The notes under the pieces were generated by a model. It saw nothing but the letters and a program-made list of their open reading frames with translations, searched no databases and was not told the origin of the DNA. From Armatimonadetes bacterium 55-13 (GTDB taxonomy: Bacteria; Armatimonadota; Fimbriimonadia; Fimbriimonadales; Fimbriimonadaceae), in NCBI GenBank assembly GCA_001898035.1, contig MKRX01000002.1, positions 111,619 to 175,618 of the forward strand: a DNA stretch of 64,000 nt. The letters are read 5' to 3'. Below are positions 1-7,960 of this stretch, piece by piece. The stretch's first letter is position 1, and every line of letters starts with the position of its first letter. Both the position numbers and the translations under genes were made by a program.

Positions 1-1
1 T

Positions 2-610
2 GTTTACCGCCCGATCAAGACCTTCAGCGGTGGCGAAAAGAACAAACTTGCCCTTGCCCGTCTGACCAACCTCAATCCCAACCTCTTGGTCCTGGACGAG
101 CCCACCAACCACCTCGACATGGCTTCCCGAGAAGCCCTCGCCGAGATTCTGAAAGAGTACAAGGGAACCCTGGTGCTCATCAGTCACGACCGCTGGCTTC
201 TGGGGCAAGTAACCGACCACATCCTGGACGTCAAAAAGTCCGGTCCCATCGGCTATCCGGGCTCCTACGACGAGTATCGGTCCGGCAAGAAACCGGCAGA
301 GTCCGCCCCAAAGCAGAAGTCGAAAACCCCCGTTCAGGAAGAACCGGAAAAACCGGCGATGACGCCTCGTGAACTCAGCAAAGAGATTCAGCGGGTCGAG
401 CGACTGATCGCAAGTTTGGAAGACGACGTCGCCTCGGCAGAGGAAGACATTAAGTTGATTGAGGAAAAACTGGCGAATGTCGATCCCACCGCCGATATCC
501 TATCTCTGACCAAGGAACACGCCCAAGCCCAAGAGCATTTAGCGGGCATCATGTCGGCTTGGGAAGAAAATAGCCTGAAGCTGGAAGAGCTTCAGGCGAT
601 GAGGGGTTAA
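2..610 (+). CDS. ABC-F family ATPase, C-terminal part (partial)
   Basis: The window opens inside this gene; the frame is open from base 2. The first residues give the ABC signature FSGGEKNKLALARL, followed by Walker B (LLVLDEPTNHLD, about bases 83-118) and the H-loop LVLISHDRW. The EPTNHLD form of Walker B is typical of ABC-F proteins, which are soluble and act on ribosomes instead of moving substrates across membranes. After about base 360 the protein becomes a charged heptad-rich helix ending at the stop, matching the C-terminal coiled coil of Uup/EttA-type members. The N-terminal ATPase half is outside the window, so the subfamily (Uup, EttA, YheS or resistance type) cannot be told. It converges on the LolA-like gene with 7 bp between the stops. 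Confidence 0.93.
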   Translation, partial: VYRPIKTFSGGEKNKLALARLTNLNPNLLVLDEPTNHLDMASREALAEILKEYKGTLVLISHDRWLLGQVTDHILDVKKSGPIGYPGSYDEYRSGKKPAESAPKQKSKTPVQEEPEKPAMTPRELSKEIQRVERLIASLEDDVASAEEDIKLIEEKLANVDPTADILSLTKEHAQAQEHLAGIMSAWEENSLKLEELQAMRG

Positions 611-617
611 GCTTGGC

Positions 618-1286
618 TCAGGCTTTGAGCTTGAATAGGTTGGCGTCCAGCTTGGGATTCAGCTCGAACTTGGTCACCTTGTGATCCTGAAGAATCTCGG
701 TGGTGTCTTCCAAGTTGTAAACCACCGTTCGAACGATGTACTTGGTCGCCGGGTCGATGAAATAGCGCACGAAGACTTTGCTGCGCTCTGCCTTCTCTTC
801 CAGCACCATGTAGTCCTTGTCTTTCCAAGTCTCCTTCTTGAGAAGGCGGAGCTTGCTGTCGTGCATATTCATGCCCGCCGCCGTCGAAAGTTGGCGCTTA
901 TAGTCCCAGAAGCAGAGGGATTCTAGATTGAGCGGCACGGCTACTTCGTCGGCATCGAACTTCTTGGTGCTTGACTTCCCATCGGGAGTTCGAACGAGCG
1001 CCTGCTTGCTATCGGTCACGTAGAGCAAGTAGCTGCCAGGCATTGTTGGACCCTTCGCCACGATTCGAACCGAGCCAGGTCCCTTGTAGCTCATGACGGA
1101 GTTCAACGAGATGTCGCTCCCGGACTCTGGGTCGGCAATCACCGAGGTTACTTCGAGTCGGGCGGTCTTCACCTTCTGGTAATTCTCGCGGAGGGTCTTT
1201 AAGATGGCCTCAACATCTTTGTCGGCGGCATGCGCGCCGGATGCCACTACGGCGAGCAACGAAAGCGATAAGACACGAAATCTCAT
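618..1286 (-). CDS. LolA-like / outer membrane lipoprotein-sorting family protein
   Basis: A 222-residue exported protein. The signal peptide MRFRVLSLSLLAVVASGAHA is followed by a region that looks like the LolA/LppX half-barrel fold: an N-terminal helix with a tyrosine (LRENYQKVKTARLEV), then alternating strands ending in KFELNPKLDANLFKLKA, a common ending in this superfamily. Such proteins carry lipoproteins or other lipids through the periplasm. The assignment rests on overall pattern, not a catalytic motif, and the protein could belong to a DUF2092-like branch of unknown cargo. The start is ATG. It is divergent from the DUF1287 gene with a 45-bp gap, which leaves room for only compact promoters. 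Confidence 0.6.
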   Translation of the reverse strand: MRFRVLSLSLLAVVASGAHAADKDVEAILKTLRENYQKVKTARLEVTSVIADPESGSDISLNSVMSYKGPGSVRIVAKGPTMPGSYLLYVTDSKQALVRTPDGKSSTKKFDADEVAVPLNLESLCFWDYKRQLSTAAGMNMHDSKLRLLKKETWKDKDYMVLEEKAERSKVFVRYFIDPATKYIVRTVVYNLEDTTEILQDHKVTKFELNPKLDANLFKLKA

Positions 1287-1331
1287 GAACCTACATACGA
1301 ATAGAAACGTTGGTAAAGTACCGTGAATTCA

Positions 1332-1907
1332 ATGTTTGCGTCGATTTGTATGTTCGCGCTTCTCGCCGCGCCTCCGTTAGCCCCGGTTGGCGCGGCGGAA
1401 AAAATCTTGGCGGGCGCCAAGATTCAGGCCCGGGAAGGCGCGATGTATACCGTGGGTTATTTCAAGATCGGCTACCCCAACGGCGATCTTCCTCGAGATC
1501 AAGGCGTCTGCACGGATGTGGTGATTCGCTCGCTTCGCCGCGCCGGGTTTGACCTTCAAAAGCTCATCCATGAGGACATGAAGACGCGGTTCAAAACCTA
1601 TCCTCGTCGAGAGAAACGTCCCGATTCAAACATTGATCACCGCCGATGCCCAAATCAAATCTGGTTCTTCAAAACCTACGGAAAGACCCTCACCACCACG
1701 GTCAAGTCGCAGACCTTGAGCCAGTGGAAGCCGGGCGATATCGTGTATTGGAAGCTGGACAACGGGCTAGATCACACCGGAATCGTCTCAGATCGGCTTA
1801 ACGCCAAGGGCGAGCCCTATGTCATTCACAACATCAGCCAGTGCAAAGAGGAAGATGTCCTGACCACCTGGAAGATCGTTGGGCACTACCGGTACCCAAA
1901 GAGTTAG
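1332..1907 (+). CDS. DUF1287 family secreted protein (NlpC/P60-like fold)
   Basis: A 191-residue exported protein from the ATG at 1332; a GTG nine bases upstream (1323) is also possible. The signal peptide (about residues 1-22, ending APVGA) precedes a DUF1287 domain. Conserved features are DQGVCTDVV with a cysteine at residue 60, LDHTGIVS with a histidine at 148, and IHNI near 166, which could form a Cys-His-polar catalytic triad like that of NlpC/P60 peptidases. The family is widespread (YijF of E. coli) but its substrate is not established; a cell-wall peptide or amide bond is the reasonable guess. Its stop overlaps the stop of the convergent exbD copy by 4 bp. Confidence 0.8.
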   Translation: MFASICMFALLAAPPLAPVGAAEKILAGAKIQAREGAMYTVGYFKIGYPNGDLPRDQGVCTDVVIRSLRRAGFDLQKLIHEDMKTRFKTYPRREKRPDSNIDHRRCPNQIWFFKTYGKTLTTTVKSQTLSQWKPGDIVYWKLDNGLDHTGIVSDRLNAKGEPYVIHNISQCKEEDVLTTWKIVGHYRYPKS

Positions 1908-2317
1908 GGCTGTGTCGCAATCGCGAAGTGGGTGATCCCGGCATTTCGCGCCTCATCGATGCACTTCACGACATAGCCGTGAGAGACGGCGGTGTCCGCA
2001 TTGATGATGATCGAGACGTCTTCTAGCTTCTGACCCGTTGCCGCCACCTGGCTATTAAGTTGATTCGCCAAGCTCGCAAATCCCGTTTCGTCCTTGTTCA
2101 AAAAGATTCGTTGATCTTTGTCGATGGTCAGCGTGAGCTTGTTCGAATCCTGGCTGGGGGCGCTCCCCGCCGGCGGCAGATTGACAGGCAGCCCCATCAT
2201 CTTCGTGAGGGCCAGGGAAGAGAGCATGAAGAACACGAGGAGGAAGAACATCGTGTCGATCATCGGAATGATCTCGATCTTCGTACGCTTGAGCTCGGAA
2301 CTGCTCTTGAACTTCAC
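1904..2317 (-). CDS. exbD: ExbD/TolR family biopolymer transport protein, second copy
   Basis: A 137-residue ExbD/TolR protein: short basic cytoplasmic start, one membrane helix containing the family's proton-pathway aspartate (IIPMIDTMFFLLVFFML), then a periplasmic domain. It is the last gene of the leftward tonB operon. The start is GTG with no visible Shine-Dalgarno; the position is set by alignment with the other copy at 3269-3697. Over the membrane region the two copies are almost identical at DNA level, while the periplasmic domains differ more. It lies 43 bp beyond the tonB stop, and that gap holds a strong hairpin whose T-tract is on the opposite strand. Confidence 0.93.
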   Translation of the reverse strand: MKFKSSSELKRTKIEIIPMIDTMFFLLVFFMLSSLALTKMMGLPVNLPPAGSAPSQDSNKLTLTIDKDQRIFLNKDETGFASLANQLNSQVAATGQKLEDVSIIINADTAVSHGYVVKCIDEARNAGITHFAIATQP

Positions 2318-2326
2318 AAAGAGTTA

Positions 2327-2362
2327 GACCGCACCAATTCCCAAAAGGGTGCGGTCCTTTTT
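2327..2362 (+). terminator. Intrinsic terminator facing right, inside the leftward tonB operon
   Basis: GACCGCACC (2327-2335) pairs perfectly with GGTGCGGTC (2348-2356), followed at once by CTTTTT (2357-2362), the T-tract being on the + strand. It would stop rightward transcripts, for example read-through from the DUF1287 gene that has run antisense through the last exbD. On the minus strand the hairpin has no T-tract, so it should let operon transcription pass, though it could cause pausing or partial attenuation before the second exbD. Confidence 0.75.
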
Positions 2363-3266
2363 AGCCAACCTCGAATTCGAACTTGAACCGTTGGGTTGAT
2401 TTCACCGGTTCGCCATCCTTGAGTGCCGCTTTCCATTTCCATTTCTTCAGAGCATCCAAGACTCGCCTATCCACTTCCTGATTCCCAGAACTGGTGCGAA
2501 GGGTGACCTCAAACGAGCCATCCGCATCAATCTCCACCACCACGCGAACGAACGATTTAAAGTCCTGGTTCTTCAGGCTGTCCGGAATCTCGGGCAAGAC
2601 CTGCTTCATGGGCTCTGCATCCTTGGAAGGCCCCTTCGGTTTGGGAGGATCTGCCGGAGGTTTCGCCGGTGGCTCTACTGGCGGATCGTTCTTGGGAGGA
2701 TCTTGCTTGGGCGGGTCCTGTTTCGGAGGCTCCTGCTTGGGAGGTTCTTGCTTCGGCGGATCTTGTTTAGGGGGATCAGGCGGATTCACCTTCGCATCGC
2801 GGGAGTTTTGCCCGGTGGTGGGCTTCCCAACATCCGCGTTACCACCGCCCAAAGCCGTAAAGTCGTGGGGATTCGGCTTTTGTCCGTCGTTGGTCGGAGG
2901 AGCGGTAATGACTTTGTTGTGCGCTCCCTGGGGCGGTGGTGGTGTTGCCTCGGTTTTGGGTTGGGGTTTCGAATGCTGAGGGGGTGGAACCGTCTCTTTC
3001 TTTTCGGGTTCCTTTGGCTTGGGAGGGACGATCTTCTTCTCCTCCACCAGCTTCTTGATCTTCTGCTCGATTTCTTTGGGTTTGACGATCTTCTCGACCT
3101 TCTTCCCCGAGTTGTCGATCTCGACCCGGCGAACCTCGACGGTGTGATAATCGGGCGTCTTTGCAATCTGGCTCGCGCCCAGGGACATCAAGAAGAACAG
3201 CCCCCCGTTCACGGCGATCGATCCTATCGCCGCCAACCCAAAGTTTCGGGAGAAGTTCTCTTTCAT
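2361..3266 (-). CDS. tonB: TonB-family energy transducer
   Basis: A 301-residue TonB protein. An N-terminal membrane anchor (about residues 9-32) is followed by a long periplasmic spacer: a Lys/Glu-rich helix (residues 45-90), then a Pro-rich part with repeated units of the type PPKQDPPKQEPPKQ (about residues 165-200). The C-terminal domain (about 235-301) starts SFVRVVVEIDADGSFEV and contains LDALKKWKWKAALKDG, the usual TonB C-terminal signature (...W.f.PA..nG.pV). TonB couples proton flow through ExbB/ExbD to outer-membrane receptors. It sits between the two exbD copies, 2 bp after the first. The antisense strand shows long Gly-rich and Arg-rich open frames that are shadows of the Pro-rich repeats. 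Confidence 0.93.
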   Translation of the reverse strand: MKENFSRNFGLAAIGSIAVNGGLFFLMSLGASQIAKTPDYHTVEVRRVEIDNSGKKVEKIVKPKEIEQKIKKLVEEKKIVPPKPKEPEKKETVPPPQHSKPQPKTEATPPPPQGAHNKVITAPPTNDGQKPNPHDFTALGGGNADVGKPTTGQNSRDAKVNPPDPPKQDPPKQEPPKQEPPKQDPPKQDPPKNDPPVEPPAKPPADPPKPKGPSKDAEPMKQVLPEIPDSLKNQDFKSFVRVVVEIDADGSFEVTLRTSSGNQEVDRRVLDALKKWKWKAALKDGEPVKSTQRFKFEFEVG

Positions 3267-3268
3267 CC

Positions 3269-3697
3269 TTACTGCACCGCCGCGTCGGGAGTGGTGGCAA
3301 TCGCAAAGTGGCTCACGCCAACGCTGCGGGCTTCATCGATACATTTCACCACCAACCCATGAGGAACGGCCAAATCGGCATTGATCACCACCGAGACTTC
3401 ATCTAGCTTTGCGTCCGGCCCACCCGCTTTCGCCAGAAGTTGGGGCGCCAGGTCGGTCAGGCTCACTTCGTTCTTGTTGAGAAAGACTTTCTGATCCTTG
3501 TCGATCGTCACCGTGAGGTCGGTGGCGTTCTGCTTCGGCGCCGTGCTGGCCTTGGGCAGATTCACGGGCAGGCCCATCATCTTGGTGAGGGCCAGGGAAG
3601 AGAGCATGAAGAACACGAGGAGAAAGAACATCGTGTCGATCATCGGGATGATCTCGATCTTCGTCTTCTTAAGCTCTCGTCGCCGCTTAAACGTCAT
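3269..3697 (-). CDS. exbD: ExbD/TolR family biopolymer transport protein, first copy
   Basis: A 142-residue ExbD/TolR protein. The N-terminus MTFKRRRELKKTKIEIIP leads into one membrane helix with the conserved aspartate (PMIDTMFFLLVFFM), then a periplasmic domain with the typical VTIDKDQKVFLNKNEV and AVPHGLVVKCIDEARSVG stretches. It forms the stator with ExbB that energises TonB. The ATG lies 2 bp after the exbB stop, so translation is probably coupled. The long identity with the copy at 1904-2317 points to a tandem duplication with tonB between the copies, or to gene conversion. Confidence 0.95.
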   Translation of the reverse strand: MTFKRRRELKKTKIEIIPMIDTMFFLLVFFMLSSLALTKMMGLPVNLPKASTAPKQNATDLTVTIDKDQKVFLNKNEVSLTDLAPQLLAKAGGPDAKLDEVSVVINADLAVPHGLVVKCIDEARSVGVSHFAIATTPDAAVQ

Positions 3698-3699
3698 GG

Positions 3700-4344
3700 C
3701 TAGGCGACCCCTACCGTTTCCTTTCGAGGAGACTGAGCTCGCAGAAGATTAATCAGCTTGGTGGCCGACTGTTCCATCTCCGCGGTGGCGCGCCGTTGCC
3801 GGGCGTTGAAGTAGTTGTAGGCGACAAAACAAACGACGGCGATGGTCAGACCCGTCGCGGTGGCATAGAGCGCTTCGCCGACGCCGGAAAGAATCGAATC
3901 GTTCGCGCCCGAGTTCTTGGCCGCAGCGATCGCCTGGAAGGTTCCGATCATGCCGAACAAGGTTCCGAGCAGTCCCAAGAGGGGAGAGATCGTGGTGGTC
4001 GTGTCCAGCAGCGGCAGGTACTTCTCCAACTTAATGAAGTAGTCCTCACCCACTTCCTGCACGTTTCGCTCGATATCCTCCACCGGCATTTGTCGATGCT
4101 GAATCACCGTCGCAAGACAGGCGGCCACCGGGCCGGGCTGCCCAATGCACATCTTGTGAGCCTCTTCGAATCGTCCCTGATCAACCAGTTGAGAAACTTG
4201 AGTGAGGAGCCGGGGGGCGACGTGAGCCAAGGTTCGGTAGGAAAGGGCGCGTTCAATGATGACCGCGATGGAGGCGAGGGAGAGGGCCAAAAGCGGCCAC
4301 ATCACCCAGCCACCGGCTTGAAAATAATGCTTGATACTATCCAT
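3700..4344 (-). CDS. exbB: MotA/TolQ/ExbB family proton channel
   Basis: A 214-residue ExbB/TolQ protein from ATG 4344; a GTG at 4359 would add five residues. Three membrane segments are visible: GGWVMWPLLALSLASIAVII near the start, then after a long cytoplasmic loop LLDTTTTISPLLGLLGTLFGMIGTF and LYATATGLTIAVVCFVAYNYF. The second and third carry the signature threonines and glycines of the MotA/TolQ/ExbB channel. It makes the proton pathway with ExbD that drives TonB. It follows the receptor gene by 60 bp and is translationally linked to exbD. Confidence 0.95.
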   Translation of the reverse strand: MDSIKHYFQAGGWVMWPLLALSLASIAVIIERALSYRTLAHVAPRLLTQVSQLVDQGRFEEAHKMCIGQPGPVAACLATVIQHRQMPVEDIERNVQEVGEDYFIKLEKYLPLLDTTTTISPLLGLLGTLFGMIGTFQAIAAAKNSGANDSILSGVGEALYATATGLTIAVVCFVAYNYFNARQRRATAEMEQSATKLINLLRAQSPRKETVGVA

Positions 4345-4404
4345 ACGGGGGTAGGGCACCTTGGCCCCTTCTTGTTATAGCGCAAAAAGGGGCCGGTTTG
4401 GTTC

Positions 4405-6870
4405 CTAGAACTTGCCATTCAGGGAAAGCAGAATTCTTCGGCCCTGCTGGAAGCGGGTGCCGCTGAACGCTGACTGGAAGTTCATCAGAGCGCGTTGATC
4501 GAAGAGATTCTCGACTTCGAGAGAGAGGCCCACATTGCCAAAGAGGTTCGCCTTTGCAACCCGGAAGTTGACCTGAGTTCGCGAAGATCGCTTGCCCGAG
4601 TCTTCGTCCAAAACGCTGGATGCGAATCCGCTGCCGTAGTAAACGCTCAGACCGGTCGTCCAATCGTTGTCAAAGGTGTAGTTGAGTCCACCAGAGATCG
4701 TATTGAGTTGATCGTGGTCGTTGTAAGCATCGTCCACTTCCTCCCCGGTGTTCGTCGTACCACTCGGCTTGGCTAAGGCGTTCGCCCACGTTGCATAAGC
4801 GCTGAACCCGCGATTGTTCTTCGGCGCGAGCTCGTAGGTGAACTCTAAACCGCGAACCTGACCTTTGCCCAGTGAGACCGACGTGTAAGCACCGATCTGA
4901 GTGCCTTCAACCAAAAGACCGGTATCGATCTGATCTTCGATGTCCTTGTAGTAGGCGGCCGCTTTCAGGGTCTGTCGAGACCCGATCTGGTGCTCGACGC
5001 TGAAGTCGAACTGATGCAATCGCTCGGGCTTGATCTGAGATCCCAGGAACGAGCCCTGAGCCAATGGGGGCTGAATGAACAACCGGTTGTAGGAAGCCCG
5101 AACGACCGTCTTGGGAGTCAGCGCATACGCCATGTTCAATCGCGGAGAGAGTTGGCTCTCGTTGACGCTAGAGTCCTCGTTCGATCCATCGGTCGCCTTG
5201 GCGTTTTGATCCTGTTTGAAAGTATCGAACCGAAGGCCGTAGTTCACCGTGAGCTTGGGCGTTGCCTTCCAAGTGTCCTGAATGTAGCTGGCGAAGTAGT
5301 AGCCCTCTCGCTTCATTTTCAGGGTGGCTGGCGTGTCGCCGTCAGGGACCAATCGCGGGTCGAGCTCCATCAGGGCATCGAGGGCTGCTTGGCTGGCAGG
5401 AATCAGTTGGTAACTCTCGTTGCCGGTTTGGTTGTCATAAACGAACCCAAACTTGAGGTTGTGGCCATTGATCGAGTGGCTAACCGACCCCTGGATCTCA
5501 GAGTTGTGAGCGTTTCGAATGATCGTCGGATTGAACTCGATGGAGCTGTTCTCCGGAAGGTCGTTCAGATCCACATCTGGGTTGTTGTTCGTAATGTCGA
5601 GGCCGGAGTGGACGACGCCAAAGGAGAGGAAAGAACTGGTGTTGGGACCAAGATTGCGCCGCCAACTCAGGACTCCCATCGAGTTCCGGTCTTCCTGCTC
5701 AATGTCCTGCCCCGCGTCTTGTTGAGAGACAATTCCTAAAAGATCTGCCTCTTCCTTTGAGAGCGTGCCTCCATAACCGTAGCCCTGCCCATAGGCCGCG
5801 TATCTGCTCGGCAAACCAGTTCGGTTGGCCACCTGAGTCTTCGCAGGGTTGGTGCTCAACATGAGCCCAAAGGTGTCTTGGGAGGTTGCTTCGTATTCCA
5901 GATTAGAAAACCCGGTGAAAGATCGGCCTTGGTTATGGGCCATCTGATCGTCCGGCTGTGGCGGCTCCAACTGGTTGTCGGTCCGGCGGGCGCTGAAATC
6001 AAAAAGGTAGCGCAGCCGTCGAGCCGAGCGTCCGTTGGCGTCGGGCGCGCCGAGCGCCTCTCCCGTCTGTCCGCCAAAGGTGAGACCACCATAGAAGGTC
6101 CCATACCCGCCACCTTGGACGTCGTAGCTGGCAAACGGCGCCATCGGCCCACTCTTGAGCTTTACATTCAAAATCGCTGCCGTCTCGCTGCCGTACTCAG
6201 GGGCATAGCCACCGGTCAAAAGATCGAGGCTCTCAATAGCTCCAGGAGCTAAGACCTGTCCGGCTCTTCCCTGAAACGCGCCGGGAAGCTGAAAACCGTT
6301 GATATAGATGGTCGTCGAAGAGTGCTCGCCGCGAGGATGGACCTGGCCGTTCGAGTCTTCCGCCAGTCCGGGGTTGGATCGCAAGAACTTAGACAGGCTT
6401 TGCGGGTTTCCGGCGGTCGCGGGGAAGCGCTTGACGAAGTCCTGGTCTCGGCGGACTCCGGTCGAGGGATCGGTAACTTTGATCAAGATCTTATCGCCTT
6501 TGATCTTGATAACCTTTTCGTTTTGCGGCTCCAGAAGGACTTCGATGTCGCTGGTGGTGTCGGCCACGACCGTAAAGTCGCGCTCATCTTTGTCGAAAGC
6601 ATCCATCGTGACCGTCACCTTCCAGGCTCGCGCCTCCAGGGGACCGGTGTTGACGATGCCATTTGCATCCGAGGTGAGGGTGATATCGGCCTTAACGCTT
6701 GCCGAGTCGTGCAGTACGACCTTGGCCCCCGCAACCGGCTTTTCGTCGTCCGCGTTCTTCACCACGATCTTGAGTCGCCCAAATACATCAGCGTGGGCGA
6801 CGGAAGCGATGGCGAAGAGCCCGACCGCAAGCGCAGCGTGGCGGCTCCATCGATTGAATAATCCGTTCAT
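4405..6870 (-). CDS. TonB-dependent outer-membrane receptor with N-terminal carboxypeptidase-regulatory-like domain
   Basis: An 821-residue receptor and the first gene of the tonB operon. The signal peptide ends near residue 27 (AIASVAHA). Residues 28-115 form a carboxypeptidase-D regulatory-like (Ig-fold) domain, as in CarO/SusC/Oar-type receptors. Residues about 135-240 are the plug (SLSKFLRSNPGLAEDSNGQ, then EYGSETAAILNVKLKSG), and the rest is a barrel ending in an aromatic residue (LLSLNGKF). The gene has a good Shine-Dalgarno (AAGGA) and promoter. The ligand cannot be read from sequence. Oar-like receptors in this architecture often take up proteins, glycans or peptides. Co-transcription with a private ExbB-ExbD-TonB-ExbD set suggests these serve this receptor. 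Confidence 0.93.
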   Translation of the reverse strand: MNGLFNRWSRHAALAVGLFAIASVAHADVFGRLKIVVKNADDEKPVAGAKVVLHDSASVKADITLTSDANGIVNTGPLEARAWKVTVTMDAFDKDERDFTVVADTTSDIEVLLEPQNEKVIKIKGDKILIKVTDPSTGVRRDQDFVKRFPATAGNPQSLSKFLRSNPGLAEDSNGQVHPRGEHSSTTIYINGFQLPGAFQGRAGQVLAPGAIESLDLLTGGYAPEYGSETAAILNVKLKSGPMAPFASYDVQGGGYGTFYGGLTFGGQTGEALGAPDANGRSARRLRYLFDFSARRTDNQLEPPQPDDQMAHNQGRSFTGFSNLEYEATSQDTFGLMLSTNPAKTQVANRTGLPSRYAAYGQGYGYGGTLSKEEADLLGIVSQQDAGQDIEQEDRNSMGVLSWRRNLGPNTSSFLSFGVVHSGLDITNNNPDVDLNDLPENSSIEFNPTIIRNAHNSEIQGSVSHSINGHNLKFGFVYDNQTGNESYQLIPASQAALDALMELDPRLVPDGDTPATLKMKREGYYFASYIQDTWKATPKLTVNYGLRFDTFKQDQNAKATDGSNEDSSVNESQLSPRLNMAYALTPKTVVRASYNRLFIQPPLAQGSFLGSQIKPERLHQFDFSVEHQIGSRQTLKAAAYYKDIEDQIDTGLLVEGTQIGAYTSVSLGKGQVRGLEFTYELAPKNNRGFSAYATWANALAKPSGTTNTGEEVDDAYNDHDQLNTISGGLNYTFDNDWTTGLSVYYGSGFASSVLDEDSGKRSSRTQVNFRVAKANLFGNVGLSLEVENLFDQRALMNFQSAFSGTRFQQGRRILLSLNGKF

Positions 6871-6924
6871 GATTTCGTCCTTCGGGAATGTGCCTTACCC
6901 TGGGAGGGTATAAAAGCAAAATCT

Positions 6925-6952
6925 ACTATACCCATGCACGGTATCTTGTCAA
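6925..6952 (-). promoter_or_regulatory. Sigma70-type promoter of the tonB operon
   Basis: Reading leftward, TTGACA (6947-6952) is followed after 16 bp by TATAGT (6925-6930), close to the sigma70 consensus. It lies about 55 bp upstream of the receptor ATG. No clear Fur-like palindrome overlaps it. Confidence 0.7.
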
Positions 6953-7051
6953 CTGCGCCCATCACAAAAAACGTCCTGGCATTTTCGCGGGATCGCTGTC
7001 TGCCAAACGGGCTAAAGGTCTGCCTACCAACTGCCGATAAAAACACCGGGT

Positions 7052-7960
7052 ATGAGCGACGCAATTCTTGTGGAGGACCTGCAGGTCCGCTATCGCTCCA
7101 AAAAGGGTCGATGGATAGAAGCCGTTAAAGGCCTTAGCTTTCAGGTTGCGCCTGGCGAGGTCGTAGGCTTTCTTGGCCCAAATGGAGCGGGTAAGAGCAG
7201 CACACTAAAAGCCCTCATGGGCTTCGTAGCGCCTAATTCAGGGCGATGCGAGATCTTTGGTATTTCAGCCGGAACCCTCGCCGCCAAAAGCCGAATCGGC
7301 TACCTGCCGGAAGTGGCGATGTACTACCCTTATCTCAACCCCGTTGAGACCCTCATGCTCTATGGCGAATTACAGGGTTTGGGAGGAAAAAAACTCAAAG
7401 AAGAAACGCACCACTTGCTAGAGGTCGTCGGTCTCAAAGACGCCAAGAAGAAGCTCAATAAGAGTCTAAGCAAGGGGATGTTGCAGCGGGTAGGGATCGC
7501 TCAATCGCTCTTGGGAGACCCAGATTTGTTGATTCTCGACGAAGTCACCAGCGGACTCGATCCAGTCGGACGCAAGGAACTTCGACACCTCCTTCTTGAG
7601 CGCAAGAATGCGGGAGCAACGCTGTTTTTTTCAAGCCACGAGCTGTCTGAGGTCGATATGCTTTGCGACCGAATTCTGCTGATCAATCAAGGAAAAATGG
7701 TCGAAGAACGACTGATGGCGCCACTGAAAGACGAATTGCGAAACTATTCCATCGCGTTCCGAGGTCAAGCACCCTTGCACGATCTCACCCAAGACTTAGA
7801 CGCTCAGGGCGAAATTCACCGCGCTCGATTCCAAACCAAAGATGCCCTCATGCAGGCCGTTGCCCGCGTTCAAGCTGCGGGCGGGGAACTGGTTGATATC
7901 GTATCGCAAGAGGGATCGCTGGAAGACTATTTCATCAACACCATCGAGAGGGCTGCGTAG
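7052..7960 (+). CDS. ABC transporter ATP-binding protein (ABC-2 exporter type)
   Basis: A 302-residue ATPase with Walker A GPNGAGKSS (residues 42-50), a Q-loop region around GYLPE, signature LSKGMLQRVGIAQ, Walker B DLLILDEVTSGLDP and H-loop FFSSHELSE. The residues after about 220 form a C-terminal domain common in CcmA/NatA-like exporters. It works with the permease encoded next, whose ATG directly follows this stop codon. The three-gene layout (ATPase, ABC-2 permease, tetratricopeptide-like protein) suggests an export or membrane-remodelling function. The substrate is unknown. Confidence 0.93.
   Translation: MSDAILVEDLQVRYRSKKGRWIEAVKGLSFQVAPGEVVGFLGPNGAGKSSTLKALMGFVAPNSGRCEIFGISAGTLAAKSRIGYLPEVAMYYPYLNPVETLMLYGELQGLGGKKLKEETHHLLEVVGLKDAKKKLNKSLSKGMLQRVGIAQSLLGDPDLLILDEVTSGLDPVGRKELRHLLLERKNAGATLFFSSHELSEVDMLCDRILLINQGKMVEERLMAPLKDELRNYSIAFRGQAPLHDLTQDLDAQGEIHRARFQTKDALMQAVARVQAAGGELVDIVSQEGSLEDYFINTIERAA

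Noticed and set aside
2494..3362. Gly-rich and Leu/Arg-rich frames opposite tonB
   Set aside because: They arise from the Pro-rich repeats of TonB read on the other strand or in another frame.
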